Shown piece after piece: positions 1 to 11,526 of a stretch of DNA of 64,000 bases. The translations under genes were made by a program, and so were the position numbers. The stretch is from Hibiscus mutabilis. Taxonomy: Eukaryota > Streptophyta > Magnoliopsida > Malvales > Malvaceae. Below the pieces are notes generated by a model. It ran no database searches, was not told the DNA's origin, and saw only the letters and a list, made by a program, of their open reading frames with translations. The stretch lies in contig CM033747.1 of the NCBI GenBank assembly GCA_019671005.1, positions 23,153,188 to 23,217,187 of the forward strand. The letters are read 5' to 3'. Position 1 is the stretch's first letter, and the number at the start of each line of letters is the position of its first letter.

Positions 1-1229
1 ATCCCTATGTTCTACAAACTTCCAAAATGGTCCAAATGACATTTTAAAGCTTGTAAAATCATAATTTCAACATTTCCACATTTATAGAACATTTTCCATA
101 ATTTCCCCCTAATTCCTTCAAAATGCCGAAATCACCCCTCTACTTTTCCAAGTTTCCAAATTAGTCTACTTAACACTTAAACATCATTTCCAAGCCTTCA
201 CAACCAGTTCAACTCAAAATCCTTCCAAAATCAACTTTTCTACTAAAACCCTAACTTTGAACAATTTAGGGTTTAGCTATTTCCATGTAGTTTCAATCAT
301 CATACAAGCTTTAATATGATTCTACAACATCATATTCATTAAAAACTAACCTTAATTCATTCTAAATCAACATCCCCTTCATCCATCAATTTCCCAAAAC
401 TAAGGTTTTAAATAAGAAAAACATGAACAAATGGTACCAATAGATAGAGAATTTCACGTAGATAAATTTCATGTTTCATGCCTTCATCAAAATTCCAACT
501 AAATAAGCCTAAAAAATCAAGAAGAATTTTTTTTTCTTCTTACCTTGGGGTATTCGAACTTGGCTGAAAGTTGGGGAAGAAATCTTGAACTTTCTTTTCC
601 TTCAAATTAAGCCACTTGTAATCAATTTATTAAAAATTAATTTAAAAATCATTTTTAAAGTCTAAAGACCTTTTTACCCTTGTAATCCAAAGCTCCATAT
701 TAAGCCACATGTCCACCTACCAATCCAAGGGCCCAAAACAATCCAAGGAGTTAGTGATTACCAACTTTTCCCTTGCCATCTTCAAAAATTACCATCTTGC
801 CATTTTTCATACAATGGCTAAGATTAAACATGGAAAAGTAATCTTTAATCCAATGACCCATACTGATTTCCATTAAAATAATGCATGGAAATAACCCTTT
901 TACCCTTGTCTTATTTTAATAAAATATCTAATAAAAGATTTCTCATTTATACGATTAAATCCGATTATCCGAATTTTTCCTGAACTTTAAAGCTTCATAG
1001 CTCTTCATACAAACTCCACATCAAAATCCGTGTATCACAAAAATGCCACTCTTGAGGGTGAACTATTCATTTACAGGACTAACTTATAAACTTTTGAAAA
1101 TTACAACTTGGTCCCTAAACTTTCCAAAGTTTACACTTTGGCACCAAACTTTTCAAATTTTACATTTTGGTCACCAAAATTTTCAAGTTTTACATTTTTG
1201 GTCACTAACCAAAATTTCAAGATATTACA
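1..1229 (-). repeat. LTR A (partial, 3' LTR of the left body)
   Basis: This is the right-hand 1.2 kb of an LTR that continues outside the window. It is nearly identical to 7491-8718, with only a handful of substitutions and indels, and ends in GATATTACA. It is followed at once by the polypurine tract. It differs more from the matching part of LTR C (14978-16202), which matters for the history of the array. Confidence 0.93.
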
Positions 1230-1243
1230 ATTCTTCCCCCTTA
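1230..1243 (-). other. Polypurine tract, left body
   Basis: On the minus strand the tract reads AAGGGGGAAGAAT directly before the 3' LTR start TGTAATATC. This is the expected site for plus-strand DNA priming. The same sequence lies at 8719-8732 beside LTR B. Confidence 0.85.
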
Positions 1244-1266
1244 AGAAAATTTGTCCTCAAATTTTC

Positions 1267-2481
1267 CTAAGTACTAGGTTGAAAAAGATGCGGATACTGC
1301 TTTTTCATTGACTCCTCAGGTTCCCAAGTAGCTTCCTCTACTTTGTGATTTCTCCATAACACTTTGACTAGAGGAATCTTTTTATTTCTTAACTGTTTTT
1401 TCTCCGTGAGCTAATATTCTCACAGGTTCCTCGTCAGTATGTCGATCTTGCTGAATCTTGATTTCTTCCGGTGTAATGACATGCGAAGGATCTGATCGAT
1501 ACTTCCTCAACATGGATACATGAAAAACATAATGGATCTTACTCATCTTAGGTGGCAATGCTAACTGATATGCCATTGGTCCAAGCCTTTTTAGAATCTC
1601 ATACGGGTCGATGAATCTTGGACTAAGCTTGCCTTTTCGTCTAAAGCGTAACACCTTTTTTCTAGGGTGATACTTTTAAAAATACCTTATCTCCAACTTC
1701 AAACTCAATATCTTTTCTTTTAAGATCCAAGATTTTTGTCTATCGGAGGCAGCTTTGAGATTGTCTTGAATAATTTTTACCTTATCTTCTATCCTCTAAA
1801 CAAGATCTGGTCCAATAACCTTCTGATCCTCAAGCTCGAACCAATTCAACGGTGTTCTACATTTCCTCCCATATAATGCTTCGTAAGGAGCCATCTTATG
1901 CTTGTTTGATAACTATTGTTATATGCGAATTCCGCTAATGGGAGATGTTTTTCCCAAGAACCTGCAAAATTTATTACACGTGCTCTAAGCATATCCTCTA
2001 ATACTTGGATAGTTCTTTTCGACTGCTCGTCCATTCGGGGATGAAAAGTAGTACTAAAATGCAATTTAGTTCCCAATGCCTCGTGTAAAGCACTCCAAAA
2101 TCTTGAGGTGAACTTGGGATCCGTGTCCGATGTAATCAACATCGGAACACCATGCAATTTAACAATCTCTTTGATATACAGTTCCGCCAGCTTGTTCAAA
2201 GAATAATCCATGCGAACTGGTATGAAGTGTGCCGATTTAGTTAATCGATCCACAATCACCCAGATTGCATCATTTTTACTTGGAGTCAAAGGCAAGCCCA
2301 TTACAAAATCCATAGTAACTCTCTCCCATTTCCACTGTGGAATGGAAATTGGTTGAAGTAATCCGGATGGTACTTGATGTTCTGCTTTTACTTGTTGACA
2401 AGTCAAACACTTGGTAACAAACTCTGTGATGGCTCGTTTCATGCCCGGCCACCAAAAATGACTTTTCACATCTTGATACAT
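1267..2481 (-). pseudogene. Left body: integrase and chromodomain part of pol, broken
   Basis: The minus strand encodes an integrase with the zinc-binding CLTCQQVKAEH segment, then KWERVTMDFV, the core start, with DTDPKF and HFSTTFHP further on. After a break it continues with a GPY/F-like module (PRFIDPYEILKRLGPMAYQL) and FHVSMLRKY. In another frame follow the chromodomain-type end KIPLVKVLWRNHKVEEATWE and a stop at 1267-1269. The chromodomain is separated from the ORF by one extra A in a poly-A run near 1385-1392. Frameshifts near 1645-1850 also break the middle. Integrase normally inserts the cDNA and the chromodomain helps choose heterochromatin; this copy cannot make a continuous protein. 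Confidence 0.85.
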
Positions 2482-4040
2482 TTTGTTCCACCTGGATGCA
2501 TTGTTAAAGGGCTGTAATGGGCTTTAAAAAGTATTTCTTTCTTCAGCTCATCATTCTCGGGAACGTATAAACGTCCTTTATAATATAAGCACCCATTAGA
2601 CTTTACTTCAAAGTCCTTAGATTCACCACTTTCTATTTGTTTCATCTTCTCCAAGCACCATTCATCTTTGGCTTGTAACTCTTTAATTCTCTCTATCAAA
2701 GTGGGCTTGATTTGAAATTCTGCCATTAACGCACCATCTTCCTGCATTTTCAACTGGGCATTCTTGGCTCTCAAGGCGTAAAAATGTTTTCCGCTAAGCG
2801 CGTCTCACTACCACATTAGCCTTTCCCGGATGATAATCAATAATTACATCATAATCCTTGATTAATTCTATCCATCTTCTCTGCCTCAAATTGAGCTCCT
2901 TTTGGGATAGCAAATACTTCAAACTTTTATGGTCAGTGATAATATAGCATTTTTAAACATATAAATAGTGTCGCCAAAATTTTAAAGCAAACATCATTGC
3001 AGCCAACTCTAAATCATGAGTGGGATAGTTTCTTTCATAAGTTTTGAGTTACCGTGAAGCATAAGCTACCACCCTTCCTTCTTGCATCAAAGACACATCC
3101 CAAACCATTATGGGAGGCATCGCTATATATTACAAATTCTTTTCCAGGTTCTGTTGTACTAGAACAAGAGCTTCTGTCAGAACCTCTTTAATTGATCAAA
3201 GCTTTCTTGACATTTTTCTGTCCAAATGAGCGGTACATCTTTTCTTAATAGCTTGGTTATCGGAGAAGCAATCATTGAAAAATCTTTCACAAACCACCGA
3301 TAATAACCAGCTAATCCCTAAAAGCTTCTCACTTCGGAGATGTTCTTAGGGACTTTCCATTCAAGGATTGCTTGAACCTTCTTGGGATCAACTCGAATTC
3401 CTTCAGCTGAAACTACATGCCCAAGGAAATTTACTTCTAATAACCAGAATTCACACTTTGACAGCTTTGCATATAACTTTTTTTCTCGTAAGATCTGGAG
3501 AACAACTCGTAGATGAGCATCATGCTTATCCCTGGTTCTAGAGTAAACCAATGTATCATCAATAAATACTACCACGAATCGATCCAAATACGGCTGGAAG
3601 ATTTGATTCATTAAATCCATAAATGCCGTTGGTGCATTTGTAAGTCTAAATGGCATTACCAGAAACTCGTAGTGCCCATATCTGATTCTGAAGGTTGTCT
3701 TTGGTATATCTGCTTCTTTGATTTTTAATTAATGATACCCCGATCGAAGATCAATCTTAGAGAACACCGTTGCTCCCTTAAGTTGATCAAAAAGATCATC
3801 AATCCTTGGTAAAGGATACTTATTCTTTATCGTCACCTTCTTAAGTTGACGATAATCCACACATAGCCTCATTGATCCGTCTTTCTTCTTTACAAACAAG
3901 ACTTGGGCTCCCCAAGGTGATATGCTTGGTCGAATGAAGCCTTTATCTAGCAATTCTTGCAACCGAGCCTTCAACTCCTTGAGCTCAGAGGGAGCCATTC
4001 TATAAGGTGCTATTGATATTGGTGCTATTCTAGGGAGCAC
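2466..4040 (-). pseudogene. Left body: reverse transcriptase and RNase H part of pol, broken
   Basis: The RT N-terminal block (KGFIRPSISPWGAQVLFVKK and LCVDYRQLKKVTIKNKYPLP) ends in SGYH followed by a stop where a Gln codon is expected. The next block runs from MPFRLTNAPTAFM through the catalytic FIDD box to FLGHVVSAEGI and stops again after VRSF. RNase H is seen as YPTHDLELAA, a stop just before KCYIITDHKSL, and then ANVVADALS-like sequence that is frameshifted at about 2775-2810 in this copy. RT and RNase H would copy the element RNA into DNA. Several in-frame stops are shared base for base with the right body (9954-11526). Confidence 0.87.
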
Positions 4041-5728
4041 ATCAATACCAAATTCAACCTCTCGATTTGGGGGTAAGCCAGGTAATTCATTTAGAAAAAA
4101 TATGGAAATTCCTGCACCGTGGGTATGATTTCCATATCTATTTTTGTTTCTGGAGCACTTATCATATGAGTTAAATAGGCTTCATAATCGCATGAGAATA
4201 ACTTTCCAAAGAAGCTGACTACAATCTCCGAGCTCAAGTAGTTCTGTCTTTTCACCTTCAAACACTATTTCAACCCTCCGCCCCTTTAAGACTACTCTTT
4301 TTAATCAGCATTCAACAATAGCATCAAATTCCGATAGCCAATCCATTCCAAGAATAATTTCAAATTCTTGGAAAGGCAATTCCATAAGATCGGTAGGAAA
4401 TTCTACTGCTTGAATTTTTAAAGGACATTTCTACATATCCTACTCACTTTGGCACTTTGTCCTATTGGGTTGAAGGCAACTATCTAACTTGAAATTAGTT
4501 CTACTGGGATGTTTCTTTCAAGTATTACTCTAGAAATAATGTATGAATGAGTAGAGCCTGGATCAATTAAGGTAAAAATAGGTCTGCCAAAGAGTTCGAT
4601 AATACCTGCAATGATTTCTGCATCATTTCGATCTTCAACAGTTTTGATGTTGTATACCCGAGCTGTAGTTCTACTTTCTTGATTAGATGTTGATGCAGAT
4701 GCTCTCGGTTTTCCACCTTTCTTCCCCTTGCCCCTTGGTGGCACTGTAGCAAACTGATGCGGATGAAGCTCCAAACAATTCTTCTTGAAATGCCCAGCTT
4801 GTCCACAATGGAAACATGCTCTGATCAACCAGCATTGACCAGGATGCCTCTAGCCACAATGCTCACATTCTAAAATCGGGCGAACTCCAAACCCGCGAGT
4901 ACCCGCAGTATTCATCTGGGACTGCTTTGATTTCCCTCCTACATACCCTTTTTTAACTTAAGAGGCAGATGCTTTGTAGGATGTCAGGTGTGACATTCCC
5001 TTGCTGTGTTTAAATGATGACACAACAAATGACCCTCCTAACCTTTTTTCGGTCTGACTCTACTTTTCTGCCTTCTCTTTGAGGTCCACTCTTTCTATAG
5101 CCTTGGCTCAGTTCACATTTCTTGAAAAGTAGTGAAATTACAGGAAACCAATATCCTCTTATATTGTGAATCCAATCCATATATGAATCTATTAATTCTA
5201 GATCTTTCAGTTGGGAGAAATTCTGTCGCAAATCAGATCAGTCTATTAAATTCACATTCGTACTCATAAACCGATCTGCCATGATGTTTAAGCTGGAGAA
5301 ATTGTTGCCTCACATTCCACCATATACTGGTTGGTCCCATCAGAAGGGATACTACTCCTCCCAATTTTCCTTGATCATCACAAGGAATTCTGCTTAACAT
5401 AATCTTGATATCGTTTAACCAATAATCAGCATCTATCGAATTTGCATCAATATCACCTCAGAATTCTGGTGCTCCGATTTTCCTTAGCTCTTTAGGGACT
5501 GATATTGGTGCTCGCTAATTTATAATCGCATCCAAGGATTATAAAAATAAACCTTGATCCTATGCTGGCATATTTCTTTGTTCCCGAGCCGGTCGCTCTA
5601 CATTTTGTTGGGCCGGTTGCTCCACATTTTGTTGAACCTGAGGTAGATTCTGATTCACCTCATTACTTCCGCTTTGAGCAGGCACATCCTGCTCAACAGC
5701 CTGTCGTGATTCCCGATAATCCAACATC
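4041..5728 (-). pseudogene. Left body: gag and protease, broken
   Basis: A start at 5726-5728 opens MLDYRES followed by a Gln/Asn/Pro-rich Gag N-terminus, frameshifted early in this copy. Gag continues as WWNVRQQFLQLKHH and, with stops, MCELSQGYRKSGPQREGRK. The CCHC zinc knuckle is CFHCGQAGHFKKNC (about 4780-4825). The protease active site reads LIDPGSTHSYI, with Pro where Ser is normal after the catalytic Asp. Linker sequence to RT fills 4041-4480. Gag packages the RNA and PR cleaves the polyprotein; neither can be made whole here. Confidence 0.82.
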
Positions 5729-5893
5729 TGTTCATGTCACGACTATCTTAAATAAGTAAGGAGTAATCTAACAAATATCGAGCATCATCATAATCCTATA
5801 CAATATCAGTGATTTTTGATATTCTAGTGGCATGTATATAACTTTGACTTTCTATAGAGACTCATTTATCATCCAGAACAGGCTAAACATGTA

Positions 5894-5905
5894 GCTCTGA
5901 TACCA
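5894..5905 (-). other. Primer binding site, left body (initiator tRNA-Met type)
   Basis: The minus strand reads TGGTATCAGAGC, complementary to the 3' end of plant initiator tRNA-Met. It lies five bases inside the end of LTR B, which is the 5' LTR of this body. The untranslated leader runs from here to the Gag start at 5728. Confidence 0.92.
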
Positions 5906-5910
5906 ATAAA

Positions 5911-8718
5911 TGTAATACCTTTACCAGTATTTATTAACTAATACCAGTATAGAGTGTCACATACTATTTAACTATATTTTTAAACTAACCAAATTAATCC
6001 AAAAACAATAATTTTTGAAAAGTTATATTTATCGCGTAAAATCAATTACAAATTTTTGATTAGTCAAATAGACTCGTTTTTGCAGCAACAATTTGGTAGT
6101 TTGTAACTACACATTTTTAATTAAGTAAACTACCTAAAAACTGCCTAAATTAAAAATGATCTTAATTACTATAAAAATCAAATTTAGAAATTTAATCGAT
6201 TTCCATTACTAGAAATATATTTTATTTTTTAACTAATATAAACCATATTATAAAGTAACCACTTATCTAGATATTAATATTACATACCATATCTAGACCA
6301 GTTAAAGTGAGCTACCAATATTTTATACATGCCAACTAGAGATAACCAAAATAAATCGAAGATGTAAATTATCGATACAACTATTTTTCCTCGAGGTGAT
6401 GATGCCGATATTCCTTACTCCCGCCTAGATTACTACCTACGCGTGAAAACCATCACACGCTAAGTAAACACTTAATGAGGCATTATAATTATTTAACATA
6501 CATCAACATGCTTGAATTATATCAATAATATAATGAACATGCAATTTGATCACCATTCTTTTTATTTTCCTTATGTTAATCAAGTATCAACATAATATAT
6601 TCCGGATTTATAAATCCAATTAATATCATTGCCATTATCCGAGAGTTTATCTACCCTCTAATTTTATTAATCATTTATTGTCAAATAAATTATTGCCCAA
6701 CATAGTTTGAGGACTTGAGAACACGAGTCAAAACCCGCACCAAAGTTCTAATAAACCGCACCGAAGTGCTAAGAGACCGCACATAAGTGCTAAGAAACCA
6801 CACATAAGTGTTAATAAACCACTGGACTCTATGGCATGACAAACTATAATCTATACCTTAATTACTTATTTGGGCATATTTTTTACCAATTCCATATTCG
6901 ATTCATCCATGGCAATATAATTAAATATCAAGCAGTTCATCCCCTATAACACAACATATCAAAATTAAATTACTTGTGATCAATGCATATAATTCTTCTA
7001 CCTTTGACAATTCTCAACATGTCAAATATAAATTCATAATATGGTTATCAAGCAACTATTCATGCATAAAATTGCACTCACCTCGACACTTTATACTTTG
7101 TCATGTTCAAATAGCCTCACTAAGTTCAACTTTGATCCGTTCCTTTCCTTGATTGCTAACTCGGTCTTGATTTTGTTCATAGTCTACAGTGTATTAAAAT
7201 TACCATAAGTACATTCCAAATTATATGTTAGTATCCTACTAACACATAAATAATATAGGAAAATTTTTCCTATAAACACCCTAATATTTTCCAAATATTA
7301 GTTTTATGACACAAGTCATTCCATCCCCAATACTTTGTATTTCTTCCAACCCTTACTCAAAGAATGATTTATAACTCATTCTAACCTTAATTTCAGCATA
7401 ATGCTTCCATGAAAATAAATTTTCACTTTAGTCCTTAAATTCTTCCTAATTGCCAAATTGGTCCCCGATCTTTTCCAAATTTCTGAATTGATCCCTATGT
7501 TCTACAAACTTCCAAAATGGTCCAAATGACATTTTAAAGCTTGTAAAATCATAATTTCAACATTTCCACATTTATAGAACATTTTCCATAATTTCCCCTA
7601 ATTCCTTCAAAATGCCGAAATCACCCCTCTACTTTTCCAAGTTTCCAAATTAGTCTACTTAACACTTAAACATCATTTCCAAGCCTTCACAACCAGTTCA
7701 ACTCAAAATCCTTCCAAAATCAACTTTTCTACTAAAACCCTAACTTTGAACAATTTAGGGTTTAGCTATTTCCATGTAGTTTCAATCATCATACAAGCTT
7801 TAATATGATTCTACAACATCATATTCATTAAAAACTAACCTTAATTCATTCTAAATCAACATCCCCTTCATCCATCAATTTCCCAAAACTAAGGTTTTAA
7901 ATAAGAAAAACATGAACAAATGGTACCAATAGATAGAGAATTTCACGTAGATAAATTTCATGTTTCATGCCTTCATCAAAATTCCAACTAAATAAGCCTA
8001 AAAAATCAAGAAGAATTTTTTTTTCTTCTTACCTTGGGGTATTCGAACTTGGCTGAAAGTTGGGGAAGAAATCTTGAACTTTCTTTTCCTTCAAATTAAG
8101 CCACTTGTAATCAATTTATTAAAAATTAATTTAAAAATCATTTTTAAAGTCTAAAGACCTTTTTACCCTTGTAATCCAAAGCTCCATATTAAGCCACATG
8201 TCCACCTACCAATCCAAGGGCCCAAAACAATCCAAGGAGTTAGTGATTACCAACTTTTCCCTTGCCATCTTCAAAAATTACCATCTTGCCATTTTTCATA
8301 CAATGGCTAAGATTAAACATGGAAAAGTAATCTTTAATCCAATGACCCATACTGATTTCCATTAAAATAATGCATGGAAATAACCCTTTTACCCTTGTCT
8401 TATTTTAATAAAATATCTAATAAAAGATTTCTCATTTATACAATTAAATCCGATTATCCGAATTTTTCCCTGAACTTTAAAACTTCATAGCTCTTCATAC
8501 AAACTCCACATCAAAAATCTGTATCACAAAAATGCCACTCTTGAGGGTGAACTATTCATTTACAGGACTAACTTATAAACTTTTGAAAATTACAACTTGG
8601 TCCCTAAACTTTCCAAAGTTTACACTTTGGCACCAAACTTTTCAAATTTTACATTTTGGTCACCAAAATTTTCAAGTTTTACATTTTTGGTCACTAACCA
8701 AAATTTCAAGATATTACA
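5911..8718 (-). repeat. LTR B, shared middle LTR (2808 bp)
   Basis: It starts TGTAATACC and ends GATATTACA, and serves as 5' LTR of the left body and 3' LTR of the right body. The first roughly 160 bases match LTR C exactly, after which differences from C appear steadily. Its last 1.2 kb is almost identical to LTR A. The interior is AT-rich with no ORF of substance. Confidence 0.93.
6735..6818. repeat. Four tandem 21-bp repeats inside LTR B
   Basis: Four units follow the pattern CCGCACCGAAGTGCTAAGAGA with small changes, at 6735, 6756, 6777 and 6798. The GTGC and GCAC words can pair between neighbouring units. The same block is kept in LTR C at 14220-14303. Confidence 0.9.
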
Positions 8719-8732
8719 ATTCTTCCCCCTTA
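8719..8732 (-). other. Polypurine tract, right body
   Basis: Same AAGGGGGAAGAAT tract as the left body, immediately inside LTR B on the minus strand. Confidence 0.85.
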
Positions 8733-8755
8733 AGAAAATTTGTCCTCAAATTTTC

Positions 8756-9969
8756 CTAAGTACTAGGTTGAAAAAGATGCGGATACTGCTTTTTCATTGA
8801 CTCCTCAGGTTCCCAAGTAGCTTCCTCTACTTTGTGATTTCTCCATAACACTTTGACTAGAGGAATCTTTTTATTTCTTAACTGTTTTCTCCGTGAGCTA
8901 ATATTCTCACAGGTTCCTCGTCGTATGTCAGATCTTGCTGAATCTTGATTTCTTCCGGTGTAATGACATGCGAAGGATCTGATCGATACTTCCTCAACAT
9001 GGATACATGAAAAACATAATGGATCTTACTCATCTTAGGTGGCAATGCTAACTGATATGCCATTGGTCCAAGCCTTTTTAGAATCTCATACGGGTCGATG
9101 AATCTTGGACTAAGCTTGCCTTTTCGTCTAAAGCGTAACACCTTTTTTCTAGGGTGATACTTTTAAAAATACCTTATCTCCAACTTCAAACTCAATATCT
9201 TTTCTTTTAAGATCCAAGATTTTTGTCTATCGGAGGCAGCTTTGAGATTGTCTTGAATAATTTTTACCTTATCTTCTATCCTCTAAACAAGATCTGGTCC
9301 AATAACCTTCGATCCTCAAGCTCGAACCAATTCAACGGTGTTCTACATTTCCTCCCATATAATGCTTCGTAAGGAGCCATCTTATGCTTGTTTGATAACT
9401 ATTGTTATATGCGAATTCCGCTAATGGGAGATGTTTTTCCCAAGAACCTGCAAAATTTATTACACGTGCTCTAAGCATATCCTCTAATACTTGGATAGTT
9501 CTTTTCGATTTGCTTTCGTCCATTCGGGATGAAAAGTAGTACTAAAATGCAATTTAGTTCCCAATGCCTCGTGTAAAGCACTCCAAAATCTTGAGGTGAA
9601 CTTGGGATCCGTGTCCGATGTAATCAACATCGGAACACCATGCAATTTAACAATCTCTTTGATATACAGTTCCGCCAGCTTGTTCAAAGAATAATCCATG
9701 CGAACTGGTATGAAGTGTGCCGATTTAGTTAATCGATCCACAATCACCCAGATTGCATCATTTTTACTTGGAGTCAAAGGCAAGCCCATTACAAAATCCA
9801 TAGTAACTCTCTCCCATTTCCACTGTGGAATGGAAATTGGTTGAAGTAATCCGGATGGTACTTGATGTTCTGCTTTTACTTGTTGACAAGTCAAACACTT
9901 GGTAACAAACTCTGTGATGGCTCGTTTCATGCCCGGCCACCAAAAATGACTTTTCACATCTTGATACAT
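8756..9969 (-). pseudogene. Right body: integrase and chromodomain part of pol, broken
   Basis: Same domains as 1267-2481: zinc-binding CLTCQQVKAEH, the core with KWERVTMDFV, the GPY/F-like module and a chromodomain-type end with a stop at 8756-8758. Differences from the left copy are small indels. Here the integrase shifts frame just after HFSTTFHP, where the left copy stays open. Before the chromodomain the A-run has four bases, where the left copy has six and an open frame needs five. DLTYDEEPVRIL is in frame here but scrambled in the left copy. The protein cannot be made intact. Confidence 0.85.
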
Positions 9970-11526
9970 TTTGTTCCACCTGGATGCATTGTTAAAGGGC
10001 TGTAATGGGCTTTAAAAAGTATTTCTTTCTTCAGCTCATCATTCTCGGGAACGTATAAACGTCCTTTATAATATAAGCACCCATTAGACTTTACTTCAAA
10101 GTCCTTAGATTCACCACTTTCTATTTGTTTCATCTTCTCCAAGCACCATTCATCTTTGGCTTGTAACTCTTTAATTCTCTCTATCAAAGTGGGCTTGATT
10201 TGAAATTCTGCCATTAACGCACCATCTTCCTGCATTTTCAACTGGGCATTCTTGGCTCTCAAGGCAGAAAATGTTTTCCGGCTAAGCGCGTCTGCTACCA
10301 CATTAGCCTTTCCCGGATGATAATCAATAATTACATCATAATCCTTGATTAATTCTATCCATCTTCTCTGCCTCAAATTGAGCTCCTTTTGGGATAGCAA
10401 ATACTTCAAACTTTTATGGTCAGTGATAATATAGCATTTTTAAACATATAAATAGTGTCGCCAAAATTTTAAAGCAAACATCATTGCAGCCAACTCTAAA
10501 TCATGAGTGGGATAGTTTCTTTCATAAGTTTTGAGTTACCGTGAAGCATAAGCTACCACCCTTCCTTCTTGCATCAGCACACATCCCAAACCATTATGGG
10601 AGGCATCGCTATATATTACAAATTCTTTTCCAGGTTCTGTTGTACTAGAACAAGAGCTTCTGTCAGAACCTCTTTAATTGATCAAAGCTTTCTTGACATT
10701 TTTCTGTCCAAATGAGCGGTACATCTTTTCTTAATAGCTTGGTTATCGGAGAAGCAATCATTGAAAAATCTTTCACAAACCACCGATAATAACCAGCTAA
10801 TCCCTAAAAGCTTCTCACTTCGGAGATGTTCTTAGGGACTTTCCATTCAAGGATTGCTTGAACCTTCTTGGGATCAACTCGAATTCCTTCAGCTGAAACT
10901 ACATGCCCAAGGAAATTTACTTCTAATAACCAGAATTCACACTTTGACAGCTTTGCATATAACTTTTTTTCTCGTAAGATCTGGAGAACAACTCGTAGAT
11001 GAGCATCATGCTTATCCCTGGTTCTAGAGTAAACCAATGTATCATCAATAAATACTACCACGAATCGATCCAAATACGGCTGGAAGATTTGATTCATTAA
11101 ATCCATAAATGCCGTTGGTGCATTTGTAAGTCTAAATGGCATTACCAGAAACTCGTAGTGCCCATATCTGATTCTGAAGGTTGTCTTTGGTATATCTGCT
11201 TCTTTGATTTTTAATTAATGATACCCCGATCGAAGATCAATCTTAGAGAACACCGTTGCTCCCTTAAGTTGATCAAAAAGATCATCAATCCTTGGTAAAG
11301 GATACTTATTCTTTATCGTCACCTTCTTAAGTTGACGATAATCCACACATAGCCTCATTGATCCGTCTTTCTTCTTTACAAACAAGACTTGGGCTCCCCA
11401 AGGTGATATGCTTGGTCGAATGAAGCCTTTATCTAGCAATTCTTGCAACTGAGCCTTCAACTCCTTGAGCTCTGTAGGAGCCATTCTATAAGGTGCTATT
11501 GATATTGGTGCTATTCTAGGGAGCAC
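9954..11526 (-). pseudogene. Right body: reverse transcriptase and RNase H part of pol, broken
   Basis: RT blocks are the same as in the left body, including the stop after SGYH, the FIDD catalytic box, the stop after VRSF and the stop before KCYIITDHKSL in RNase H. In this copy the RNase H C-terminus and linker are open over 151 residues (9954-10409), including KANVVADALSRK, which the left copy has lost to indels. Identical stops at identical places show that the coding was already dead when the unit was duplicated. Confidence 0.87.

Noticed and set aside
1043..1311. Plus-strand ORFs at the LTR end, repeated at 8532-8800
   Set aside because: They run across the LTR border into the polypurine tract and chromodomain antisense; identity between copies is due to the repeat.
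5562..5759. Plus-strand ORF of 65 residues, also present at 13039-13245
   Set aside because: It is the antisense of the Gln-rich Gag N-terminus and is kept open only by that sequence's composition.
5894..5905. tRNA gene fragments at TGGTATCAGAGC sites
   Set aside because: Each lies a few bases inside an LTR, so they are primer binding sites; no cloverleaf follows.
6735..6818. CRISPR-like array
   Set aside because: Units are 21 bp with no spacers, inside a plant LTR.
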